From: Thelonectria olida
Lineage: Eukaryota; Ascomycota; Sordariomycetes; Hypocreales; Nectriaceae
Direction of reading: 5' to 3'
Length of the DNA: 64,000 nt
Assembly: GCA_020736575.1 (NCBI GenBank)
Contig: JAGPYM010000001.1
Location: forward strand, 868,001 to 932,000
Below the pieces are notes generated by a model that made no database searches, was not told where the DNA came from, and worked only from the letters and a program-made list of their open reading frames with translations. Below, one piece after another: positions 56,501 through 64,000 of this stretch (its first letter is position 1; every line of letters starts with the position of its first letter). A program made the position numbers and the translations under genes.

Positions 56501-57013
56501 ACCAGTGCCATCCGTGTCGTAGCAGCGAAGAGTAATGGTGTCGTGCTCGTGCTCGTTCTCGGGCTTGGGAGCGTTGAAGTAGGGGCGGGCAATCTGGGGG
56601 TTGGAGTTGGGGATCGTGTTGTACTTGCCACGGTTCTTGTCGGTGACGAAGTGGCCGAGTTTGTAGTTGGGCTCTAGCTGCTTCTTCTTCTTCTTGTGAG
56701 AGACGGCGGAGTCATCGACAGAGACGCCAGGCAGCTTGACGCCGCCCATAAAGGTGGAAGGGTCCTCGACGTTGGGGATGTCGGGTCCGAGGAAGGGGAA
56801 GTTCTCGACGCGAGTGCCCGTAACGGGGACTGGGCCGGTGCTGGTGTTCTGGAGGCTCGTGGGTGATGAGGCTGGGGTTGGGGTAGAGGCCAGCCCCAAG
56901 GTGGTGGTGTTGGCAGCCTTGAAGGTGGGAAGGCCGCGGACCGCGCTGGCTGAGAGTACAACCACGAGGATAGCCCGTCTCAGGGAGGCAAGGGTGGTGC
57001 GTTGGGAACGCAT
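53531..57013 (-). CDS. Large secreted PLC-like phosphodiesterase with repeat module and Lys/Glu tail
   Basis: Intronless, 1160 aa. A signal peptide (ILVVVLSASAVRGLP) follows MRSQRTTLASLRRA. Residues about 245-405 hold five copies of a roughly 31-36-residue unit with core HIGGTRVGRPPATMPEESQ. From about residue 570 a PI-PLC X-like region starts: GHLSLREIVMPRSHHVGMS with S765-H766-H767 where the general-base His is expected, then FGIRVLDIRPY, HAAHG, and PGELIIVDLAEESG. The C-terminal 85 residues are almost pure Lys/Glu (KKKEEE), forming a charged helix or coiled coil coded by a CTT/TCC microsatellite. No GPI tail is seen. Phospholipase activity is not proven; the fungal PLC-like families include many with unknown substrates. 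Confidence 0.78.
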   Translation of the reverse strand: MRSQRTTLASLRRAILVVVLSASAVRGLPTFKAANTTTLGLASTPTPASSPTSLQNTSTGPVPVTGTRVENFPFLGPDIPNVEDPSTFMGGVKLPGVSVDDSAVSHKKKKKQLEPNYKLGHFVTDKNRGKYNTIPNSNPQIARPYFNAPKPENEHEHDTITLRCYDTDGTGVLGDAPYADLVFHQSHLHERGEPEPGRRLLCFDSANNREFLSFPAATVEIGPPHSIISRRRKVSGGHGGKERPGHSALLFGSALVDQPPVTVPVESHGSDGSEETDKATNSAFLIPGTRVGRPPATMPEESQIPPDGSDGHSAFHIGGTRVGRPPATMPEESQVPSEGSDDHSVFHIGGTRVGRPPVAVPAESQAPDGSEETAKSTNSAFHIGGTRVGRPPVTVPEEINKVAHKALRMAGVGIERSVVDGPEESWDSMDFDNQASVPKAPYGIRDRSNTKNIPRTNSMTRIMETDELQDSTGSEHLGARAALNHSGHLYEPANKTYGYTVPFPMIRDRNESSTVRRPVVQNTSSSDAAHLHRRSLTPASLNEEPVTGLKGATPKSVEDVYKQALELVDPAEMIYLEENDNGLASVQRTADVWTSLKDKSGKYLYIDYWATVIDVINATPYRWKRGHISSYQLPNWKDDWPEYIEPGQTFRIISYCRHGTVSTDTAGEVVYHLQGTRRPASFSLERRPGKQHHVWVKFLEELQTDTNGKHDELDLGYHQYPGGSQFILAGKEGDFSSNSIHPQWMQKLLPDIGHLSLREIVMPRSHHVGMSKAAESFGLGRKANTLCQTKTAAEQIEKFGIRVLDIRPYKYKHAYHAAHGSKVLGAWNGMFGEKIEDIAKAIGDFHKHYPGELIIVDLAEESGRIEYGWQAFNEIDRIGLYKLFKDHARLTKLPEKEDITRWPLRKFIGDGKSATIVRVPDSWAKHPDYPGAKEGFVTGEGFPTTHRWSDTNKVDRLAEDQLVHLITERPHRDWKMHHADWIITQDAMQTAFPSHSITQMALPAYSALWRDMWRKMTDSTYPNWIAMDNIHSTALTSFVKTINKCHVARKCGKLGGKIKGVDHDGNLLDGLDRPDDDVMKKQEKEEEKKKEEEDETKKKEEEDETKKKEEEMKKKEREIKKKEEELKKKEEELKKKEEDNKKEEEKKKKDEDKKKEKKKE
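53535..53775 (-). repeat. CTT/TCC purine-pyrimidine microsatellite coding the Lys/Glu tail
   Basis: Long run of degenerate TTC/CTT/CCT units on the plus strand, encoding repeated KKKEEE blocks (such as EEDETKKK and EELKKK) on the minus strand. The tract is prone to slippage and could differ in length between strains. Confidence 0.9.
55785..56275 (-). repeat. TRVGRPP tandem protein repeat
   Basis: Five to six copies of a unit of about 31-36 residues in the PLC-like protein. Core is SAFHIGGTRVGRPPATMPEE, with spacers of Asp/Gly/Ser. The second to fifth copies are close at DNA level (for example 55848-55872, 55948-55972, 56038-56062 and 56128-56152 on the plus strand). Confidence 0.88.
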
Positions 57014-57020
57014 GGTGAAT

Positions 57021-57045
57021 TGTGTGTGTGTGTGTGTGTGTGTGT
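57021..57045. repeat. TG dinucleotide microsatellite next to PLC-like start codon
   Basis: Twelve TG repeats plus T directly upstream of the minus-strand ATG at 57013, within the leader. Confidence 0.95.
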
Positions 57046-57472
57046 AAATAGATGAGTAGTAGTGGTATCAAGGTTGACAACCAATGCAGTATGCTGCTGA
57101 ACGCAAGCGAGTAATGAGTTTGAGCTGGCAGTAAAGTGGTTTACGGTATAGTGTACAGTAGTATGCAGGCGTATGCGAACGAGTTGGCAGTACGAAGTGC
57201 GATGAGCTTGGCAGTGGGCAGTATGCAGTTGTCAAGAAGTGCGATGAAGGAGGGAAGAAGGAAACGAACAACAGAAGGAGCCTCGACCTGGTTATATAGA
57301 GCAATGGAATAGAGTTGCTGAGGGTGCTTCGACGCTGCGTGAGGCCCACAGCGCGAGAGTTGTGTTCTCGTCAAACCTTTTCGTGGAGTTGAGCCAAATA
57401 GACGAACGACAAAGCCTATCCAAACTTCTTGAATGCGCGTCTCGCCCGCATGGACAAAGTCAGTACCGACAC

Positions 57473-57803
57473 CGGCATGTCCCATAACGTTGCTTGGTGA
57501 CATGTCTGCCTTGAGTGTCGAAGAAAGTCAACAGTGGGCGTGTTGACTTGAAACTATAATGATATTTGCGCAGTTCGAGTCACGATAGCGGCGTAGCGAG
57601 AGCCTATCGCGCTGGGATGTCCCTTAATTATTGGTGACGTCTCTGCCATAGCGCATTGAGGGTCCAAGAAAGCCAACTGCCAAAGAAGCGTTCTTGAAGA
57701 GTCACTGTTGGAGCCGAGACGCGCAACGTTGTCGGACCCTGCCAAGAAAGTGTGTTGACTATAAACTGCAACCGATATTCGCGTAGTTCGAGTCACGACA
57801 GTA
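57473..57803. repeat. Diverged direct repeat, two copies
   Basis: Copy A (57473-57590) and copy B (57616-57803) share GATGTCCC-like openings, TTGGTGACRTSTCTGCC, AAGAAAGTCAAC or AGCCAAC, GTGTTGACT...AAACT and AGTTCGAGTCACGA ends. Copy B carries about 65 extra bases in the middle. Origin unknown. Confidence 0.65.
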
Positions 57804-58482
57804 GTTCAGGCAGAACTATCACACCGGGGCGTCACTCGGGTCTTCGGGGGCTATCGGAGCAACTAACTTTGAGTGCTGGGAAACGTCAGCAGAGAACTAT
57901 GACTGTGAAAGGGTTTGTGCAGTTGCATCACCACGGAGGCATGGATGGAGTCTACGGGCCCACGTGATCTGCAGAGTCTGCAAAGATGGTACTGCCATGA
58001 CAGTCGAAGCCGAGGGCCAATCTTTCATGTCTTCTGAAATAAGGGGTCCAGAGACACCAGGGGCAAGGTTGAGCTTGACTTCAAGTAGTCAGGTACGCAC
58101 TGGCAAAGGATCCCGAGACGGAGTAGACGAATGTGATGGGGGGAAATTGTGTGTATTTCTTCAACTATGATTATCTATCATTATGTTGTTATGCCTCTTG
58201 ACATAGCCTCTCATCTTCTATCAGGGTGAGTAATTCTGTCTAAGTAAATATTGGCGTTCCTTTCCCGTCTACGTACTTCAAAATGCCATTTCCCAGTTTC
58301 AATGTGCACCTATTGGATGTCTTTCCAATATGCTAAACCAATCCACATGTCTATATCCAATCATTCATGCATGGTCGATGCCTTCCCCCCCCTCAAAAAA
58401 AAATTTACCCAAGCCGTTTTGCGCCAACACCATTTCTTGGGAAATACCCATAGTAACAAAGTCCAAATCAAGACGGGATCAA

Positions 58483-59391
58483 TCAGGAAGACACTTGCGC
58501 TCCTGTCCTCCGACGCATAAAGGTTGGTAGGGTAACCGTGTGTCTCTTCTCCTGCTGGACGGGAGTTCCCGATGAATCAACAACCCCACGAGGTTCAGGC
58601 TTACAGCAGCAGCCCATGGCGGCATGCAGGAGAAAGGCGAGGTCGGTGCAGACAGCAGCAATCCACATGAATACAAACATCTTGATGCCAACGTAGGCCT
58701 TGATGTTCAGCTCGTCCTGGGCAGTCAAGGCGATCTTGGCGGCAAAGGTAATGACAGTCGCGATGATGGCCGCAAGAGAGACACATATGGCTGCAAGTGC
58801 GCCGAGAATCGACAAGGCCAAGCTCCACCAACGAGTGCGAATGACGAGTGGGCTCAGGAGAACGAGGGCCGTGTTGACGCAAATGCTGGCCATGAAGCAG
58901 CCGTACATGATTTGCGAGCCGATTCGCAGAATGGTGAGGACGGTAATGGCCTCCGAGGGCAGAGCAATCTGGGCGCCGGCAAGGAGTTCGCTCACGAGGA
59001 CTTCAACAGGATTGAACCAGTACCACTGCTTCGGATGCGAGCAATGGGTGACACCCCTAAAGAAAATTCAGTCAGCAGGCCAGTCCATGTGATGCTGGTT
59101 TTGTGGTGGAGGGGTAAAAACGCACTCATCATTGTAACCCTCGCAGAAGTTCCAGATGCCGACCTGGTAGAAATCATGCAGACCCAAGCTCCGGGCGACG
59201 GAATTGAGGAGGTTTGAGTTCTCGACGGATATGGGGATGACTTGGGAGACGTCGAGCTTGAAGAAGTAAATGTCGTCGAGGATGTCGTTTTTGTAAGTGT
59301 TGCCGATGATGACGAGGATTAGGAAGGGAATGGTGAGGAAGTAGAATATGCTGGCAGCAATGGCCGTGTTGCGTCGTGTCTTTGGCGCCAT
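58483..59391 (-). CDS. Sur7/PalI family membrane protein
   Basis: Two exons, complement(58483..59056, 59126..59391), 279 aa. The Sur7/PalI family sits in the plasma membrane and takes part in eisosomes, wall integrity or ambient pH signalling. Helix 1 is IAASIFYFLTIPFLILVIIG. An extracellular loop with the family's Gly-Leu-x-x-x-x-x-x-x-x-W-x-x-C pattern follows (SLGLHDFYQVGIWNFCEGY, then C in GVTHCSHP). Three further helices come after: MYGCFMASICVNTALVLLSP, WWSLALSILGALAAICVSLA and IKMFVFMWIAAVCTDLAFLL. A CCC cluster and basic tail lie in the cytosol. The 69-nt intron has a GTGCGT donor, and its removal restores NDE|GVTHC. Exact subfamily is unclear. Confidence 0.85.
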
Positions 59392-61850
59392 GGTGGATTT
59401 GATTTAAAATCTTCAAAAGGGAGAGTTTGAGGTTTGACGGTAATCGGGTGCGAAGCTGATGTTGGACAAGACAGAATAAAACAACAATGTCGTGAAGCTG
59501 TTCAGTGCGTGGGTCGTATTGGTAGAGGTCGATTGCTTGATTGATGACGCTCCAGGCGCTCTTCCTCCGTCGTCCTTTCCTTTGCCGTTCCAAGCGTTGA
59601 AAGAATGACTTGATCCCCAGGTCGATCCGATTTTCCGTGAGAGAGAGAAAGACGTACGTGTGCCTGTGGTGCGAGTGGCAAAGAGCCACGGAAGCACTCT
59701 TGAAGTTGGGAGAATCGGGATGGATATCGGATGGAAAGCAGCCGGTATTCGTACCTTCCCCAAAGTTTTATTTTGCCCCCGGTTGCTCCTTCCAAGATTT
59801 CTCACCAAGTGCAGAATACGAAGACCCTTGTTTTTTTTTAATGGTGTGTACGTGCGTGTGCTGCGTGTACTTCGTATGTGCGTGCATGCAGCAACGAGAA
59901 AAACAGAAGAAAAAGATGGACAATCGACAGACAACGAACGAACGAACGAGCGAGCGGATGATTTCGTCATAAGACGAGAATCACAATTCCAAGGATTTTT
60001 AGAGAAGAGACCTGACCCCGAGCTACTGTACCTAAAAGCTAAGCTACCGCTGCCGCCGGTGGAGGAGTCCAGCCACGAGTTCCACCAGCACGGCACTGGA
60101 GGGCGGCCGAGGGCGTCGACTGGACAGTCTAAGCGGGACTGCGAGGACCAACAAGGAGGTGAGCCCACTGGAGAAGGCTCAAGAGGCCCTCTCGTCCACT
60201 CCCAGCCTCACCCCCCAAACCCCCGACAGACGAGGACTGTGATGGACCGTGATGGAGGCGGAGCGCCGCCTTCACCCTTGCACTTGGGTGCCGAGAAACA
60301 GTGGACAGGCTTGAATCAAGAGACAGGGTCGACGAGAGCCAACCCTTTGGCACTTCCATCCATGACGCCCAGATGTTTTGGGCGGCTTTCGGCTCGCCCA
60401 GCGCTTGGCTTTCAGAACCTCACGCAGTTGTCCTGGAGCCGCCCGTCGCTCGCCAAACCTGAGACTCGATTCCTTGCTTGCATGGTCCTTGGTCATCATC
60501 TCTCAGCTGGGCCGGGATGAACCTCTTTCGTCTGGTCCTTTCTTTTGTTTCATCCTTATTCTTCCTCCTTCAGCTTTAGTACTCTGCGTTCTGCCCCTTT
60601 GCGGCCTACTCGTTGACCCTTTTGGTCCATCCAAAAGCTCGTAATGAGAACGGCAGTCCTCGTACAACTGCAGCACCCTCACACCAGATCCCATCTGATA
60701 AGAGAAGGCTGTGCTTGCCGGTGAACCGACTCGGCTTGTCGTTGCCGCAGCGCTGCGGCCAATATGATGACGCGTTGTTTAGGTGGCCCCGTATAGAAAA
60801 AATAACAACTGGATCCCTTGTTGTTGAGGGACCGAGCATCGACAAGGCGAGAATGGAGTCGAGGTTGTGATCGATCAACATCCACAGTCCACAGCCCAAG
60901 GAACAAGGCGACAACTTGCACGCACCGCGTCCATGCTTCATCAAATGGTACGACCGCTGGTTGACCATTAACCTGCGGCTACTCCGGCGGCCATGTTTCC
61001 CTGGTTTTTCGGAGCCATGTTGACCATTCGTGCCTTAGTCAAAGCTCTAAAATGATAGGAAAGGGCGGCCACCCCGCGGCGTCTCCTGCCCACCTCGTTG
61101 AACAAGTTTGGATGGAGCAGTCGCGATGACTGACTCTTTCCCAGGACAACGTGCAGCACTAATTATGTCATTGACACCACGTCGACATCGACATCATTCG
61201 TCTCTTCCTTCTCTTCTTTTCTTCGTCCGTCTGTCCTGTGGACTCTTCTCTCCTATTACGAATATTCTCTCCGACCTAGGAAACAATAAATTGGGCCCTT
61301 TCCCTGATCTTCGCTTTACTTGACGGATAGCCGCCCAACCGCCCAGTCCTTGGCAGGTCAAAATCTTAAAATATTCTCCACCGCCATGACTTTCCTCGAA
61401 GTGGCTAACTTCAGTTGATTTGGATTTTCAGGTTCACTGTTCGTTCCATTCACACCCCAACCCTGATATTCATCCCCTGCGCGGAATCCAGGGATCGAGC
61501 CTACTCGTATTTTCTTAACCTTGGTGATTCTCGCCTGAATTCCTTCTTCCTACACACATCCCAATTTGACATCCTCTCCTCCTTTCGCTTGTGGGCGGCT
61601 GTGTCTGTTTGGGGATATTGGATATTACCCTCCTATTTCGTCTTGGCCCAGACCAGCTGAAGATCTTCATCTTCGTTTGCTTACACAAGTTATCTCCGAT
61701 TGGGTTTACCACAGCATATCAACGCGTGGTGACTTGGTGTTGCACCTCACAAATATTCCTTGACTACACCACATCACCATCAACTTCATTTTTGCAGTGC
61801 AGCATCTCGCACCGTTTGACGGTGTCACAACAGCCAAGTAGTTGTCAAAG
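59392..61850. other. Long divergent intergenic region
   Basis: About 2.5 kb between the Sur7-like gene and the second PLC-like gene. ORFs of 60-290 codons here lack recognisable domains. A minus-strand frame at 60606-60968 (120 codons) is the least implausible but unsupported. The last 500 bp are pyrimidine-rich and look like a promoter and leader. Confidence 0.45.
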
Positions 61851-63170
61851 ATGAAGCTTCGTCACACAAGCATCGCCGTCCTGGCGGCCTTGAGCTCTCG
61901 CCATGTTGCTGCACAGTCCGTCGACCTCTCAGATACCACGGGCGTCACGTTCGTCAAGGGCTCGCGAACCGCTGTGGTCGGCGACGACACTCCCACAGGC
62001 ACTTATGCTACATACACATCCAAAATCACCCTCAAGGCCTTCACTGAAACTGAGACGGCGACGCTGTCCGGGGGGACGAATACCCTCTCCAGCACCTTGA
62101 CTGGAGTCTTCACCTCGGAAACCATGACCACAGCCAGCAACGTGACAGATAGCACACAAACAAGCACCACCGCAAAGCCCACAAATACTCAGCCTTGCAA
62201 TAACTACGTTGAGTTGTGCACCCGTAAGTACAGCAACGTCACTGTCGTGGGATGTCACAACTCGCCCTTTGTGCGACCAGGCAACTCGGGATCCAACCAG
62301 GAGCTCGATGTCACCACGCAGCTCAACGATGGTGTCCGTTTTCTCCAGGCCCAGATCCAATGGCCCTCCAACTCATCCGTGCCTCACTTTTGTCACACGT
62401 CGTGCGATCTCCTTGATGCTGGTCCCATCACCGAGTGGCTCACCACGGTGAGGAAGTGGGTGGACAACCACCCATACGACGTCGTCACTATCCTGCTGGG
62501 CAACGGCAACTATTCCAAGCCCAACTACTACGCCCCGTACATTGAGCAAACGGGTATTGTAAAATATGCCTACTCACCACCCTACTTGCCCATGGAATAT
62601 GACGACTGGCCGACCCTGGAACAGCTCATCGTCCGCGGCAAGCGCGTCATCATGTTCCTAGACTACGAGGCCAACCAGACGGCTTACCCCTGGCTCCTCG
62701 ACGAGTTCTCACAGGTATGGGAGACGCCCTTTGACCCCGTGGACCGAACTTTCCCCTGCACCGCACAGCGCCCGCCCAACCTGAGCAAGAAGTCGGGTGC
62801 CAACCGCCTGTACCTCATGAATCACAACCTCAACGCTGAGTTCAACGTCTTCGGTACCGAGCTCCTGGTCCCTGCTGTGTCCCTGCTTAACGAGACCAAC
62901 AACTACACGGGGTATGGCAGCCTGGGTCTCGCGGCCAACAACTGCCGTTCGGAATGGGGCCACCCGCCGAATTTCCTCAACGTGGACTACTACAACTATG
63001 GCGGGTTTCCCGGGTCCGTCTTCGAGGCGGCGGCGCGGCTGAACAACGTCACGTACAAGCGCGGGACGTGTTGCGGTACGACGAGCGCGGCTGCTCGGTT
63101 CGTGTCTGGGGAGTCTGTGTCGATGGTTGCGCTGATGGCGTCTCTGCTGTCCGCGTATCTAATGCTGTAA
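61851..63170 (+). CDS. Secreted PLC-like phosphodiesterase, GPI-anchored
   Basis: Intronless, 439 aa from ATG 61851 (the frame opens a few codons earlier only with TTG). A signal peptide (SIAVLAALSSRHVAAQ) is followed by a Ser/Thr-rich stretch to about residue 115. The PLC-like TIM-barrel region begins at CNNYVELCTRKYSNVTVVGC, where GCHNSPF holds the likely catalytic His, then DVTTQLNDGVRFLQAQIQ, HFCHTSCDLLD, ITEWLTTVRKWVDNHPYDVV and GKRVIMFLDYEA. Six or more N-glycosylation sites (for example NYS, NYT, NVT) are visible. The C-terminus ends in a hydrophobic GPI tail (VSMVALMASLLSAYLML). Such proteins resemble bacterial PI-PLC but fungal substrates are not settled. Confidence 0.85.
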   Translation: MKLRHTSIAVLAALSSRHVAAQSVDLSDTTGVTFVKGSRTAVVGDDTPTGTYATYTSKITLKAFTETETATLSGGTNTLSSTLTGVFTSETMTTASNVTDSTQTSTTAKPTNTQPCNNYVELCTRKYSNVTVVGCHNSPFVRPGNSGSNQELDVTTQLNDGVRFLQAQIQWPSNSSVPHFCHTSCDLLDAGPITEWLTTVRKWVDNHPYDVVTILLGNGNYSKPNYYAPYIEQTGIVKYAYSPPYLPMEYDDWPTLEQLIVRGKRVIMFLDYEANQTAYPWLLDEFSQVWETPFDPVDRTFPCTAQRPPNLSKKSGANRLYLMNHNLNAEFNVFGTELLVPAVSLLNETNNYTGYGSLGLAANNCRSEWGHPPNFLNVDYYNYGGFPGSVFEAAARLNNVTYKRGTCCGTTSAAARFVSGESVSMVALMASLLSAYLML

Positions 63171-64000
63171 TGCGGCAGTTAAGGTAGAGCTTTGTGCTTT
63201 TCAGGTTGCGCAGAAGTTTGGGTGATTATGCAGTGGGAGCGATGTGTTTTCTTGGTCTTTAGATGCCGAAGGAAAGTTGGCAATGCATAGAATGCAGCAT
63301 TAAAGGGCACAGCCTGGAACTGCCCCTCATGGAACATGGAGTTGATGGGTTGGGTTATGGCATATATGATATGTACTGGTAATTTATGAGGACACGAATG
63401 TCGTCGATAGACCTTTGTTTCGTTTTGCATATTCGTAACATCTAGTGTGGACGTAGATTCCTTGACCTATCCCTCCCTTAGTGCCCTACGGTTAGGTATG
63501 GTTTGGTGCAATGCGTCCAGCATGGAAGCTGATCAAGCTAGGCCCTTTTATTTCTTGCATATCCAGCTATGGGGAATGAGGCTCTCATATGAGCTGGTTT
63601 ATGTTGGTTCTGGTGTACTTGACTATTCGTTGGATTTACACGTTGGATAGGTATTCGTACATACGGAGTCGACGCAGCTATCCGAAGTTGGTGCCGGCAA
63701 ATAGTCTCGAACACACCCAAGCTTACGCAGCAACCGAATGTCTCGCCGACTCAGACTATTTGATTATCCCCGCAAGTGATGATTGATATCGCTTCAACCT
63801 TTATGCTCCTCGTAATCAGCTTCAAAGTTATGGTGGCGGTAGTCGTATAGGGTATTTCGCATCAGCTGGGCAGCTCGGCCTCGGACCAAAGCTGAAAGAA
63901 CCATCAGGATGAGGTTCACAAGATTTAAATGGTCAGCCGGTTCAAAGTGCAGTGGAAAATGTCACTCTGGCACACCAACTATCAATTTCTGCATGAGTGG
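63171..64000. other. 3' flank, no gene seen
   Basis: 830 bp to the end of the window. Short frames only, no recognisable feature. Confidence 0.5.

Larger units (their letters stand above)
57014..58482. other. Intergenic region with diverged direct repeat
   Basis: About 1.5 kb. It contains a TATATAA candidate on the minus strand at 57292-57298 (about 280 nt upstream of the PLC-like start) and a diverged direct duplication at 57473-57803. No gene supported. Confidence 0.5.

Noticed and set aside
60606..60968. 120-codon minus-strand ORF
   Set aside because: No domain or signal. It lies in a long divergent promoter region.
1..64000. tRNA and rRNA genes, CRISPR arrays and intact transposons
   Set aside because: I scanned for tRNA B-box-like GGTTCGANTCC strings on both strands, spaced direct repeats and transposase motifs, and saw none that hold up. 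A dedicated search would be needed to exclude weak cases.

Overview
The window is nuclear DNA of a filamentous ascomycete (Pezizomycotina), most likely a Sordariomycete and plausibly Hypocreales. It carries dense genes on both strands with short introns (about 45-130 nt, GTRNGT donors, CTAAC-like branch sites, YAG acceptors). The gene set is typically fungal: Mediator Med1, Orm1/ORMDL, an Air1/2 TRAMP subunit, a Mit1/CHD-type remodeler, CSN3, epsilon-COP, eL42, MBF1, ureidoglycolate lyase, Sur7/PalI and several GPI-anchored wall proteins. I saw no bacterial operons, CRISPR arrays, rRNA or tRNA genes, or intact transposons. The species assignment is inference from gene content.

Layout. 0-10 kb: 3' end of a GPI-anchored GH16 glucanase; Med1; an uncharacterised fungal protein; a class I O-methyltransferase; a large Cys/His-rich, repeat-built GPI protein interrupted by an apparent 1-nt frameshift. 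10-21 kb: Orm1; a five-zinc-knuckle Air-like protein; an F-box-like protein, separated by long leader or intergenic stretches. 21-30 kb: DOMON-cytochrome b561 protein; MFS transporter; ureidoglycolate lyase; 2H phosphoesterase; eL42. 30-39 kb: epsilon-COP; MBF1; a gene-poor 3 kb; a GFA/CENP-V-type zinc protein; a Cys-module GPI protein. 39-53 kb: mitochondrial SpoU rRNA methyltransferase; CHD remodeler; CCCH zinc-finger protein; CSN3. 53-64 kb: two unrelated-looking secreted PLC-like phosphodiesterases flanking a Sur7/PalI membrane protein.

Two themes stand out. One is cell-surface and wall biology: GH16, the CxGxxC/KPC-repeat protein, the Cys-module protein, Sur7 and both PLC-like proteins. 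The other is gene expression and RNA: Med1, Air, eL42, Mrm1, Mit1, the CCCH protein and MBF1. No secondary-metabolite cluster or obvious co-regulated pathway is visible. The most novel material is in the low-complexity architecture of the surface proteins: a repeated CxGxxC/His metal-binding-like module, a repeated TRVGRPP module in a PLC-like protein, and a five-fold Cys module. Exon boundaries below were derived by reading splice sites and frame continuity and have not been tested against transcripts.
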